Assembly: GCA_964348695.1 (NCBI GenBank)
Contig: CAYGDI010000001.1
Location: 124,001-188,000, forward strand
Source: JACPYF01 sp964348695
GTDB lineage: Bacteria; Patescibacteriota; Saccharimonadia; Saccharimonadales; Saccharimonadaceae
Reading direction: 5' to 3'
DNA: 64,000 nucleotides
A program made the position numbers and the translations under genes. Each line of letters begins with the position of its first letter. The stretch's first letter is position 1. The notes beneath the pieces were generated by a model that saw nothing but the letters and a program-made list of their open reading frames with translations, did not search any database and was not told where the DNA came from. This document shows positions 33,820-41,767 of this stretch, one piece after another.

Positions 33820-34836
33820 ATGCGAATCAATATGGTTTCGGAAAGTGAAATTTCGGTGCGTGGTCACGGTGTGCACACGGCGTATTTGGAATTGACCCGT
33901 GCATTGCAAGCTCGCGATGATTGCGAAGTGGTTGTTAATCGGTTTTTTCGTCCGGTGCGTGCTGATATTGTGCATATTCATACCATCGGGTTGCCGTCAC
34001 TAGCGAAGTTGCTTTTTACAAGAGGTAAAAAAGTAGTGTCTGCGCATGTTGTGCCCGCTTCTCTGGTTGGTTCGATCGCCGGCGCTCATATATGGCTGCC
34101 GGTTGCAAAGCTCTATATGAAGTTTTTTTACTCGCGTGCTGATAAAGTGCTGGCGGTATCGGCTATGGTTGCGAAAGTTTTAGAAGATGACCTCGGTATT
34201 GCACCGTCACGGATCGGCATACTGTACAACACAATAGACACTCAGCAATATCATACAGAGGCTTCTGATAAAAAAGCTGCGCGAGAACAACTAGGTTTTT
34301 CGGCAGACGAACATATTATTGTTGGCAATGGGCAAATACAGCCGCGTAAAAGGTTCGATAGTTTTGTGCAGGTGGCGCGTGATCTACCAAACTACACATT
34401 TGTCTGGGTTGGTGGGATTCCTTTTAAAAATATTGGCGCCGAGTATAAAAAGATGCAGCAGTTGATGAGCGATGCGCCTGATAACGTGCGGATCACTGGT
34501 GTGATAGAACTTGACGATGTCAAAGCCTATCTGCAATCGGCGGACGTATTCATGTTGCCTGCCGAGCAAGAAAACCACCCGATGGCTGTTATAGAAGCTG
34601 CTGCTGCAGGTTTACCTATCGTCCTGCGAGATATACCAGAATATAACGATACGTTCAGACAAGATATTGTGCGAGCGAAAAATGATCAACAATTTGCCGA
34701 TGCTGTGCAGGCTCTGATCAGTGACAAAAAATTATACAAAAACTACGTCAGCAGATCAAAAAAGATCGCTGCTAGGTTCGATAGCAAAACTGGCGCACAA
34801 CGTACGATGGCCGTGTATGAGGATTTGCTCGCATGA
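33820..34836 (+). CDS. Family 4 glycosyltransferase
   Basis: A 338-residue GT-B enzyme with a short N-terminal acceptor domain. Donor-domain motifs: IIVGNGQIQPRKRFDSFVQV and the EX7E segment AEQENHPMAVIEAAAAGLP. It is followed by another GT4 with a 4-base ATGA overlap, so the two are translated together and probably act in one glycolipid or wall glycan pathway. Confidence 0.92.
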   Translation: MRINMVSESEISVRGHGVHTAYLELTRALQARDDCEVVVNRFFRPVRADIVHIHTIGLPSLAKLLFTRGKKVVSAHVVPASLVGSIAGAHIWLPVAKLYMKFFYSRADKVLAVSAMVAKVLEDDLGIAPSRIGILYNTIDTQQYHTEASDKKAAREQLGFSADEHIIVGNGQIQPRKRFDSFVQVARDLPNYTFVWVGGIPFKNIGAEYKKMQQLMSDAPDNVRITGVIELDDVKAYLQSADVFMLPAEQENHPMAVIEAAAAGLPIVLRDIPEYNDTFRQDIVRAKNDQQFADAVQALISDKKLYKNYVSRSKKIAARFDSKTGAQRTMAVYEDLLA

Positions 34837-36197
34837 AGATTGGTCTTTTCACGGACACGTACAGCCCTTCTATCAATGGTATTGTCTACGTGATTGATAT
34901 TACGAAAAAACACCTAGAGGATCTCGGTCATGAAGTCTACATTTTTTGTCCTGCCGACGGAGTGAAGTCCTCGAAATTGCCTGAAGATGAAGAACAAGGT
35001 ATTGTTCGGTTTCCTAGTATGAAGGGAGCGTTTTATGATGATTATAACTTTTCATTTTTCTTTCCGCCGTGGACGCTGAGAAAAATCCGTGAACTTGACC
35101 TAGATATTGTGCATATTTTTACCCCTGGTCAGATCGGTATTTTAGGTATCATGGCGGCTTACAAAACTGGTGCAACACTGATTTCGCAACATAGCACAGA
35201 CATCTATGAGTATGTCCGTCATTATCCAGGTGTTTTGCCAGGACTGTTGATGCTTTTGCCCTTGATGCCGTTCACCGCGAAGTTTCGTGGTCGCGACATA
35301 AAAGAGCTGGTGAAACTGTATGTACCTAGGCGTGGTGTTACTAGATGGAATCAAGATATTATCGAGGCGATGGTGACTATCATGTACAGTCGTTGCGACA
35401 GAGTGATTGCATTGTCAGAAAAGAGCAAACAACAGCTAGAGAGCTGGATGGAGGGAGAGGAATACTCATACGAGGTAGAGGTATTACCCACTGGTGTTGA
35501 TGCGCTGCCTCAAGCATCGTCGCAAGAAGTTGAGGTATTTAGAGCTCGATACGGCTTCAGTCAAGATGACAAGATCGTGACGTATGTAGGACGTCTTGGG
35601 GCAGAAAAAAACCTGGCAAGTCTGATTCCTATGATCGAGCAAGTTCTCGCTACAGAACCACATGCAAAATTGCTCTATGTTGGTGATTTTGAATACAAAA
35701 AAACACTTGAAGAGCTCGCTGCTGCTTCGAGTGCTAAAGATGCTATTGTTTTCACTGGTGCTCTTCCCCGTCATACGCTGGGGGTTGTATACCAGGCTAG
35801 TTCGGTATTTGTTTTTCCCTCACTCACCGATACTCAAGGTCTTGTGCTGCACGAAGCGGCACTGGCTGGGCTGCCGATTGTATTGATCGATGGCGCTGTT
35901 ACAGAAGTTGTCAAAGACACTGAAAATGGTTTTGTTGTTGATAATAATCCAAATTCAATGGCGGAGAGGGTGGCTTTTTTGCTAAGTGATGAACCAACGC
36001 GTAAAGCTTTTGGTCGTCAAAGTCGTCAACTTGCTGGCCAGTTCACGGAAACAAAACAAACTAAAAAGCTCGAACAGCTCTATCAACGAGCACTCAAGCA
36101 GCACAGTGCGGATCGTCGCTCGACGATGCAAAAAGTATATCGTCGTATTGTCACTATGCGAGACAAGATATTTGCAAAAATAGATTCTGGACAATAA
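34833..36197 (+). CDS. Family 4 glycosyltransferase
   Basis: A 454-residue GT-B enzyme. N-terminal KIGLFTDTYSPSINGIVYVI; donor site VTYVGRLGAEKNLASLIPMI; C-terminal SLTDTQGLVLHEAALAGLP, with Asp/Thr in place of the first Glu of EX7E. Similar to digalactosyl- or glucosyldiacylglycerol-type glycosyltransferases. It ends directly against the terminator domain of the convergent RNA C. Confidence 0.92.
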   Translation: MKIGLFTDTYSPSINGIVYVIDITKKHLEDLGHEVYIFCPADGVKSSKLPEDEEQGIVRFPSMKGAFYDDYNFSFFFPPWTLRKIRELDLDIVHIFTPGQIGILGIMAAYKTGATLISQHSTDIYEYVRHYPGVLPGLLMLLPLMPFTAKFRGRDIKELVKLYVPRRGVTRWNQDIIEAMVTIMYSRCDRVIALSEKSKQQLESWMEGEEYSYEVEVLPTGVDALPQASSQEVEVFRARYGFSQDDKIVTYVGRLGAEKNLASLIPMIEQVLATEPHAKLLYVGDFEYKKTLEELAAASSAKDAIVFTGALPRHTLGVVYQASSVFVFPSLTDTQGLVLHEAALAGLPIVLIDGAVTEVVKDTENGFVVDNNPNSMAERVAFLLSDEPTRKAFGRQSRQLAGQFTETKQTKKLEQLYQRALKQHSADRRSTMQKVYRRIVTMRDKIFAKIDSGQ

Positions 36198-36343
36198 AAA
36201 AACCCCGAGAAGCGAGTGACATAGCGCCCGGTAGGGCTGTGGTGGTCATGTCGGGTTGACCACTGAATCTTGCGTCCTCCTAGAGCTGCAAGATGCTATG
36301 TTTTAGCGACCATTTCTGTGGTTCGCTTCACTCGTTTCTCGGG
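36197..36343 (-). terminator. Terminator domain of RNA C
   Basis: The closing 15-bp stem with one mismatch is followed on the minus strand by GGGG and a 7-U run. The loop is itself a four-helix junction, much larger than a normal terminator loop. Confidence 0.65.
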
Positions 36344-36666
36344 TTGTGCGCACTTGGCGCAATGCACACAGCTCAGTGCGGTGTTGACTCGTGACTGGGG
36401 TGGTATCCCAGTACTCTCGACTTGCACGCTTTGGCAAAGTGGCGCGAGGCCAAAGCGGAGTCAACGCAAGGTTTACTGTAGCTATCCACGGGCCTCCGTA
36501 TTGCCCTGGATTTTGGTGGTGGAAGATTGCCCGTTGTTACATCGCTGCGCAGGCTCGTAAAGTACGATCTTTGTAGCAAGGTCACAACGAGTTTCTCGCA
36601 ATCGAGAGATCAAATGAACTCTCAACACACACGACAGTGATGTGATTTTTGGTCTCCACTATCGAC
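36197..36666 (-). ncRNA. Long ornate RNA C (~470 nt)
   Basis: A promoter at 36673-36701 and a U-run terminator bound a stretch without a credible ORF. RNA-sense helices are long and perfect: CGCTTTGGC/GCCAAAGCG and ACTGGG/CCCAGT inside GTTGACTC/GAGTCAAC; ATCCA-GGGC/GCCC-g-TGGAT; GTGTGCA/TGCGCAC (one wobble). The 3' domain is closed by CCCGAGAA+CGAGTGA / TCACTCG+TTCTCGGG (36204-36219 with 36328-36343). This encloses AGCGaACCA/TGGTCGCT and CATAGC/GCTATG, which holds ATCTTGC/GCAAGAT, GTGGTCA/TGACCAC and GCCC/GGGC hairpins, a multibranch junction. I do not recognise tmRNA, RNase P, SRP or 6S motifs. Confidence 0.7.
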
Positions 36667-36672
36667 AGCTGC

Positions 36673-36701
36673 AGTATACTACACCGATCTAAAAAAAACA
36701 A
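36673..36701 (-). promoter_or_regulatory. Promoter of RNA C
   Basis: Minus strand: -35 TTGTTT (36696-36701), 17 bases, -10 TATACT (36673-36678). It starts just 3' of the RNA B terminator. Confidence 0.65.
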
Positions 36702-36711
36702 GCTTTTTTGA

Positions 36712-37243
36712 CAAAAAGAAGACCCCAGAGTCCTCTTAGCAGTGGGTTGTATGTCGCCTCGGTGGATGCGACGACTGCTTGAGAGAGCTCTGGGGTTTGT
36801 TCCTGCTTACCTCGCGCGTCCCGTGGGGTAAGTTGTGAAACTGGGCTCGCTTCGCAGGTGACAGAAGATTTTCATCTCCGACTACTCCGCAGAGCAGTAT
36901 ACCTGTGAAGCGAGCGTACACATGTGAAACGACGACGGGAATCATCACATGTGTGTTTTCGGGTAAGCTTCCAGACTCAACCCGAAACTTGTAAACTTTC
37001 CCACCCCGTGACCGCTGCAGAAAACTGCGAGCGCCGTCTTCACCTGGTGTGGTGATTAGTACGAGACTACCCTTTCGGGATATCACGGAGCGGGTTGGAA
37101 TCTGTCCTAGCATGTGGTCTTGCGATGCACATCATCCCAAAGGGAGTTCAAACCCAGAACAGATTCAGTGGATCCATACCACCAACAGAAACGAGGTCAT
37201 GATGACCCGCCCATCAACACAATGGAAACCTCCCATTGCATCA
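36712..37243 (-). ncRNA. Long ornate RNA B (~530 nt)
   Basis: Bounded by a promoter (37250-37278) and a U-run terminator. Perfect or near-perfect RNA-sense helices, 5' to 3': CAATGG/CCATTG; GGTCA-tca-TGACC; an 11-bp GAATCTGTTCT/AGGACAGATTC (one G-U); CCGTGA/TCACGG; TTTCGGGT/ACCCGAAA; ACACATGTGA/TCACATGTGT; GCTCGCTTC+CAGGT/ACCTG+GAAGCGAGC; CTTACC/GGTAAG. Several loops are GAAA-type. A 125-codon frame (36736-37113) runs through these helices into the terminator and is rejected. It lies tandem to RNA C, in the same orientation. Class unknown. Confidence 0.7.
36722..36796 (-). terminator. Terminator of RNA B
   Basis: ACCCCAGAG (36722-36730) pairs with CTCTGGGGT (36788-36796), with AGCAG/CTGCT and GTCGC/GCGAC inside; the minus strand continues into a U-rich tract. 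Confidence 0.75.
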
Positions 37244-37249
37244 GTTGCT

Positions 37250-37278
37250 AGTATACTATCCCAAAATGCTACTGACAA
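37250..37278 (-). promoter_or_regulatory. Promoter of RNA B
   Basis: Minus strand: -35 TTGTCA (37273-37278), 17 bases, -10 TATACT (37250-37255). Confidence 0.72.
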
Positions 37279-37307
37279 GCAGTAGCATGATATGAGCTGG
37301 TTGGTGT

Positions 37308-38306
37308 TTATTTTTTGCTACTACTGGAGTTTACTTCGTAGCTGGTATTGGTGCTCTCGAAGAAGTTGACGAGCTCTAGGGTGTCGTTGGCTGCAGCCAT
37401 CCATTTGGCTGGATTGCTGACTTTGTAGTGTGCGCCAAATCCAAGTTCTTCAAGACGACGGTCGGCCAAGTATTTGACATATTGGTTGATGTAATCAGCG
37501 TTTAGCCCCAGGATGCCGTGCGGCAGTAGGTCTTTGTTGTAGTCTTCTTCCATTTCTACTCCGTCGAGGATCATTTGTTTGATCTCGGCTGCGAATTCTT
37601 CGGTCTGTAGGTCTGGGTTTTCTTCTAGTACGGTTAGGATCAAATTGATACCAAATTTTAGGTGTAGACTTTCGTCGCGGACTACCCAATCGATGAGGCT
37701 ACCAAAGTTGCGCAGGAGATTTCGTTGTCGGAAGCTGAGAGCTACCATGAATCCGCTATAGAACCACAGGCCTTCGAGAATGATGTTGTAGGCTACTAGG
37801 TTTCGGACAAAATCTTTTTTGCCTTCTGTGCTGGTGATGTCGATTTTTTCCTCAGTCATACGTCGGATGTATTTGACTTCAAAATCTTCTTTTTTGGCCA
37901 TTGAGGGCACGTCTATATGAGCGTCGTAGGCTTGTTCTCGATCGAGGGGAAATGTCTCGAGTACGTATTCGAATGCCATACAGTGGTTGGCTTCTTCCCA
38001 CATTTGCTTAGCGATGTACATGTGAGCTTCGGGTGCGTTGATATAAGGGTAGACACCAAAGGCCAGGGCTTTGTTGACGATGAGTTCGTTGGGGTTAAAA
38101 TAACTCATGAGAAACTGCACAGCATGGCGCTCTTCGTCGCTCATTTTGCGCCAGTCGGCAACATCTTGACCTAGCTGGATTTCGTTTGGAAACCACGTAT
38201 TGGCAACGGCTTGTTCGTAGAGATCATACGCCCATTGATATCGAATTGGTTTGAGACGCAGACCGTCCTGAATGCCTGTACCTAAGATGCCTTTTGATTT
38301 GCTCAT
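37308..38306 (-). CDS. nrdB: Ribonucleotide reductase beta (radical) subunit with Phe at the radical site
   Basis: A 332-residue class I R2 protein. Metal ligands are present: Glu in FNPNELIVNKA, ExxH in WEEANHCMAF, Glu in NIILEGLWFY, ExxH in RDESLHLKF. At the place of the radical Tyr (H-x-x-x-Y of the E. coli protein) there is Phe (EANHCMAFEY). With a Glu as first ligand this matches class Ic (Mn/Fe, Chlamydia-type) enzymes. GGGGAG precedes the ATG. It is third in the operon after nrdA and the 56-aa CxxC gene. Confidence 0.95.
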   Translation of the reverse strand: MSKSKGILGTGIQDGLRLKPIRYQWAYDLYEQAVANTWFPNEIQLGQDVADWRKMSDEERHAVQFLMSYFNPNELIVNKALAFGVYPYINAPEAHMYIAKQMWEEANHCMAFEYVLETFPLDREQAYDAHIDVPSMAKKEDFEVKYIRRMTEEKIDITSTEGKKDFVRNLVAYNIILEGLWFYSGFMVALSFRQRNLLRNFGSLIDWVVRDESLHLKFGINLILTVLEENPDLQTEEFAAEIKQMILDGVEMEEDYNKDLLPHGILGLNADYINQYVKYLADRRLEELGFGAHYKVSNPAKWMAAANDTLELVNFFESTNTSYEVNSSSSKK

Positions 38307-38327
38307 ATTTCTCCCCTGTTTATTATT

Positions 38328-38498
38328 TTATTGACAACCGTCACAAGCGAGTTCGTCTTGTGGGTCGATCAAAGACTGCATGTTGATATTGCTCGTACTC
38401 TGATTGCTCACACCTTGTGCTTGCATCTCAGCCAATGCTTCCTGGATAGCTTTCATCCGGAGCTCTATTTCTTCTTGTGTTTCTTGTTGTGGACTCAT
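38328..38498 (-). CDS. 56-aa protein with C-terminal CxxC between nrdA and nrdB
   Basis: A small ORF with a GGGGG ribosome site 4 bases before the ATG at 38498, lying 60 bases after nrdA and 21 before nrdB. The N-terminal ~30 residues form a Glu/Gln-rich amphipathic helix (QEEIELRMKAIQEALAEMQA); then a flexible Ser/Asn linker and the end DELACDGCQ. This is the layout of the swinging redox tail of class I RNR alpha subunits, whose CxxC re-reduces the active site; NrdA here lacks that tail. I infer a detached tail acting in trans. Confidence 0.7.
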   Translation of the reverse strand: MSPQQETQEEIELRMKAIQEALAEMQAQGVSNQSTSNINMQSLIDPQDELACDGCQ

Positions 38499-38558
38499 TT
38501 TTCCCCCTACTTATGTTTGATTGTTTTATTTTTTGAGCTATTCGTCGTGATCCATATC

Positions 38559-40958
38559 TTACCCCCGTGCTCCGAAGCCAAAGCCGAAGCCTCCAGCTTT
38601 TGTTTTTGTTATCTCTTCTGCCTTGTTGACTTTTGTGGTTGCTTGTTCGGCCTGGTGACGTGGTTTGACATGTAGGTAGTAGGTCGTCTTTAAGCCTTTT
38701 TTCCATGCGGTCGAATAGATGTCTACCATATCGTCGATGTCGCGGGTCTCTAGGTACATGTTACGGCTAATTGCTTGGTCTACCCACTTTTGGGCGCGGC
38801 CGGCTACTTCGATAAAGGCCATTGGTGACAGCTGAAAACTGGTTTTGTATACGTCTTTTAAGTGCTGTGGAATAGCACGAATCTCTGTGAGATCGCCCTG
38901 GTATTGCAGGACTTCGTCTTTGACGTCGTTCCAAATGCCGAGAGCTTTGAGGTCATTGACGAGATTGACATTGACTTCTAGGAATTTGCCGTTTAGGGTT
39001 GAGCGGCTAAATATCTGTGAAAACTGTGGGTCTAGGCCTGGTGTTGTACCAGCAACGTGAGCGATATTAGCCGTTGGCGCGATAGCCATCAGTGTTGCAT
39101 TGCGCATGCCTTTTTTGACTTTTCCTCTGAGTTTTTCCCAGTCTAGACGAGTCTTGCGGTTGATATCTACACTTACTTTGCGGTCGATACTAGCGAGTTC
39201 AACAGTGTCAATTGGCACTAAACCTTTGCTCCATCCGCTGCCTTTGAACATTGGGTATGGTCCACGTTCTTTAGCGAGGTTAGCTGATTCGTCGATTGCC
39301 TGGTAACTGATGAATTCTACTAGTTTGTCGATGAGCTCGTAAGCTTCTTCGGATTCGTAACTATAGCCTAATTTCTCTATAACATCTGTAAAGCCCATTA
39401 CACCTAGTCCGATTGCGCGGTTTTGTTGGTTGGAATGCATTGCCTCTTTGACGGGTGTATTGGTGATATCCACCAGGTTGTCGAGTTGACGAACCGCAGA
39501 ACGGGTACTGGCATCTAGTCTTGTCCAGTCAAAATCTTTTTTCTCTGGTATGTAGTGCGCAGCGAGATTGACACTGACAAGGTTGCAAACCGCGGTATTT
39601 TCTTTGTCTTGCGGCAAAGTTATCTCGGTACATAGGTTTGAAAGATGTATTGTACCGGTGTTGTTGTTGAGTGCGCGGACATTGATAGTGTCTTTCCAGG
39701 TGAGCCATGGGTGGCTGGTAGCCTGCAGTACTATGAGGATTTGGCGGAACTGTTCACGGGCTTTTGTTTTTTCAAATGTACGCATCTCGCCTGCATCTGC
39801 TAGTTTGATGTACTCGGCGTAGCGTTTGCTAAAAGCGCTGCCATAGAGTTCACATAGATCAGGTGTGTCAGCTGGGTCGAACAGATACCAATCTTCGTCG
39901 TTGTCGACGCGTCGCATGAATTCATCTGATATCCATGCTGCGGTGTTGGCGGTTCGTACACGTAGGTATGGGTCGCCAGAGTTTTGTTTGAGATCGAGAA
40001 ATTGTGGGAAATTGAGGTGCCAATTTTCCATATAAAATGCTAGTGCACCCGCCTTTTTGCCCTTTCGACTGACAGCTCGCAGAGCTGCATCAACGACATT
40101 CATAAATGGTATTGGGCCAGTTGAGACTGTATTGGTGCTCTTGACTGGGCTGCCTTCGGCGCGGAGTTTGTTCATGGACAGTCCAATACCGCCGGTGCCT
40201 TTTGATATCCACATGACGTCGCTGACAGTTTTTGCGATTGAGTCCATTTCATCCTGGGTCTCCATGACGAAACAGTTGGAAAGTTGCGGAAAAGCCCCGC
40301 CAGCATTGACTCGAGTTGATCCACCAGGTATGTAGTCAAACCTACTCATGTGCTCGTAAAATTTGAGTGCTGCTTCGGTTGGGTTCTTTTCGTTAAAACT
40401 AAGTCCCATCGCTATACGCATCATGGTAAACTGAGGTGTTTCGATAGGTTCTCCATCTTGTTTTCTTAGGGCGTAGCGGTTTTTACTAGTGATAACACCT
40501 AGGTATTTCATCAGTTGATCACGACTTGGATCGATTGCGGCCGCAAGTTTTTTGACATCAAAAAGCTTGCTGTCTCCCATGCGACGATCGAGGAGTTTGT
40601 CTTTGACTCCTTCCCTAATATACGCAGGGAACTTTTTCTGGTGTAGTTTGATGAGCTCTTCATCGTTCTCGTAATCCCCGAGAACATTTTTGTAGATGGT
40701 TTTTAATAATAATCTTGCGGCAATAATATCAAAGTCTGGATCATCTTTGACATTTTGGAGAGCTGCATGTATGACGGCTTCGTCTAGTTGTGTCGTTGTG
40801 ATGCCATCAAACAATGTCAAACTCACCTCTGTTGCAACTTGGATAACTTTTGATATCTGATCATCAAGTCCACGCGATGCTCTCTCTAGCGCGCGGTTGA
40901 TCTTGTCTGCGTTGTACGGCTCTTTTGCACCGTCAATTTTTGTGACTGAAATGTCCAC
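38559..40958 (-). CDS. nrdA: Ribonucleotide reductase alpha subunit
   Basis: A 799-residue catalytic subunit that makes dNTP precursors. An ATP-cone covers residues ~1-95 (VTKIDGAKEPYNADKINRAL). Active-site residues: Cys in FPQLSNCFVME, the N-x-C-x-E triad in HLSNLCTEITL and the partner Cys in NTAVCNLVSVNLA. The C-terminus is lysine-rich then GGFGFGFGARG and lacks the usual CxxC tail. Start: GTG at 40958 with GGAGGG 9 bases upstream. A structured ~150-base leader precedes it. Operon: nrdA - CxxC peptide - nrdB. Confidence 0.96.
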   Translation of the reverse strand: MDISVTKIDGAKEPYNADKINRALERASRGLDDQISKVIQVATEVSLTLFDGITTTQLDEAVIHAALQNVKDDPDFDIIAARLLLKTIYKNVLGDYENDEELIKLHQKKFPAYIREGVKDKLLDRRMGDSKLFDVKKLAAAIDPSRDQLMKYLGVITSKNRYALRKQDGEPIETPQFTMMRIAMGLSFNEKNPTEAALKFYEHMSRFDYIPGGSTRVNAGGAFPQLSNCFVMETQDEMDSIAKTVSDVMWISKGTGGIGLSMNKLRAEGSPVKSTNTVSTGPIPFMNVVDAALRAVSRKGKKAGALAFYMENWHLNFPQFLDLKQNSGDPYLRVRTANTAAWISDEFMRRVDNDEDWYLFDPADTPDLCELYGSAFSKRYAEYIKLADAGEMRTFEKTKAREQFRQILIVLQATSHPWLTWKDTINVRALNNNTGTIHLSNLCTEITLPQDKENTAVCNLVSVNLAAHYIPEKKDFDWTRLDASTRSAVRQLDNLVDITNTPVKEAMHSNQQNRAIGLGVMGFTDVIEKLGYSYESEEAYELIDKLVEFISYQAIDESANLAKERGPYPMFKGSGWSKGLVPIDTVELASIDRKVSVDINRKTRLDWEKLRGKVKKGMRNATLMAIAPTANIAHVAGTTPGLDPQFSQIFSRSTLNGKFLEVNVNLVNDLKALGIWNDVKDEVLQYQGDLTEIRAIPQHLKDVYKTSFQLSPMAFIEVAGRAQKWVDQAISRNMYLETRDIDDMVDIYSTAWKKGLKTTYYLHVKPRHQAEQATTKVNKAEEITKTKAGGFGFGFGARG

Positions 40959-41112
40959 TTTCCTAGACCCTCCATTTATTTATATGATTTTTGTATTGGA
41001 CCACACCTCCCAAGCAGACATAAGGTCTCGCAAGCCCCTTCTGCTCTACGGCCGAAAACACCCTCTTACCCTCAGTGCTTCCGGGCTAAATATACTATAT
41101 CTAGCGCTTATG
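40959..41112 (-). promoter_or_regulatory. Structured leader of nrdA
   Basis: About 150 bases between the inferred transcription start and the GTG. RNA-sense pairings: AGCCC/GGGCT (closing a multiloop), AGCAGA/TCTGCT, GAGACC...GGTC. The fold ends ~30 bases before the ribosome site. A possible ribonucleotide-reductase leader RNA; no known riboswitch consensus is recognised. Confidence 0.4.
41095..41104. promoter_or_regulatory. Possible NrdR box upstream of nrdA
   Basis: CTATATCTAG matches 9 of 10 of the NrdR core CTATATATAG and lies about 8-17 bases downstream of the inferred nrdA transcription start. NrdR usually binds two boxes ~31 bp apart; I do not see a second one at that spacing. Confidence 0.3.
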
Positions 41113-41117
41113 TTCCA

Positions 41118-41146
41118 TAGTAATACCCTACATATGCTGTTGTCAA
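41118..41146 (-). promoter_or_regulatory. nrdA promoter
   Basis: Minus strand: -35 TTGACA (41141-41146); the -10 is TTACTA at 17-base spacing or TATTAC at 15. Confidence 0.45.
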
Positions 41147-41199
41147 CGGTTTTATGCTGCAGAATGTACAACGAATTTACCTCTGAAAAGTGGGTAAAA

Positions 41200-41466
41200 C
41201 TAAGCTTTTTTATTCAGCGCAGCGTCTATTCCAGGCCGGTCAAATCCCAAAATTATTTCGCCGTTTACGTCACTAGTGGGTACTCCACGGAAATTGTCAC
41301 GTCCACCGATTTTATCCATCAGTTCGTGGTATGCTGCTTCGTCTTTTTCTATATCTTTTGTGACGAAACGGACGCCTTTTTTCTCCAAATATTGCTCCAA
41401 ACTATGACAAAACCCGCACCAACTAGTGCTATATATAGTAACTTGCGGTGTTCCCTCCTCGCTCAT
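41200..41466 (-). CDS. Glutaredoxin/NrdH-like thiol reductant
   Basis: An 88-residue thioredoxin-fold protein: active site TSWCGFCHSLEQYL, cis-Pro in RGVPTSDVNGE, C-terminal GFDRPGIDAAL. It lies directly upstream of the nrd operon, same strand, and is the likely electron donor for ribonucleotide reductase. TACAAT (41473-41478) ends 6 bases before the ATG at 41466, so it is leaderless; the frame extending to 41799 is spurious. Confidence 0.92.
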   Translation of the reverse strand: MSEEGTPQVTIYSTSWCGFCHSLEQYLEKKGVRFVTKDIEKDEAAYHELMDKIGGRDNFRGVPTSDVNGEIILGFDRPGIDAALNKKA

Positions 41467-41524
41467 GTATATATTGTAACATTCTAGCTTTGATTTTGGA
41501 TATTTGTTATACTGCATAGAAGTA

Positions 41525-41767
41525 ATGGTGAGTAAAAAAGCAAAAAAATCTACGACTCCGAGTGCTAACGATGTGTTAGTTCTTTTTGGTACGGTCGCTG
41601 ATACTACATGGCGAATGTTCGTTCCGACTATTGGTGGACTAGCGCTTGGGTTGTGGGCAGATAGTGTATTTTCTATCTCTCCTCTGTTGGCGATTACAGG
41701 GGTATGTATTGGCGCGATTGCCAGTCTAGGATTGGTTTTTGTGCAAGTTAAAGGGATATCCAAATGA
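41525..41767 (+). CDS. AtpZ/AtpI-like small membrane protein
   Basis: An 80-residue protein with two membrane helices (MFVPTIGGLALGLWADSVF and LAITGVCIGAIASLGLVFV), the layout of AtpI/AtpZ chaperones that precede atpB and help c-ring assembly or Mg2+ entry. Its stop overlaps the atpB ATG by four bases. TATACT lies 11 bases before its ATG. It is first in the ATP synthase cluster. Confidence 0.8.
   Translation: MVSKKAKKSTTPSANDVLVLFGTVADTTWRMFVPTIGGLALGLWADSVFSISPLLAITGVCIGAIASLGLVFVQVKGISK

Noticed and set aside
36736..37113. A 125-codon frame on the minus strand in the gap between the glycosyltransferase and nrd genes
   Set aside because: It runs through many long RNA helices and ends inside the terminator stem; its start lacks a ribosome site and the translation has no domain-like pattern.
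36197..37243. RNase P RNA (rnpB) in the long non-coding gap
   Set aside because: The conserved GAAAGTCC-type and ACAGAA...GGCTTA segments are not present as a pair; ACAGAAA in RNA C lies in a simple hairpin loop.
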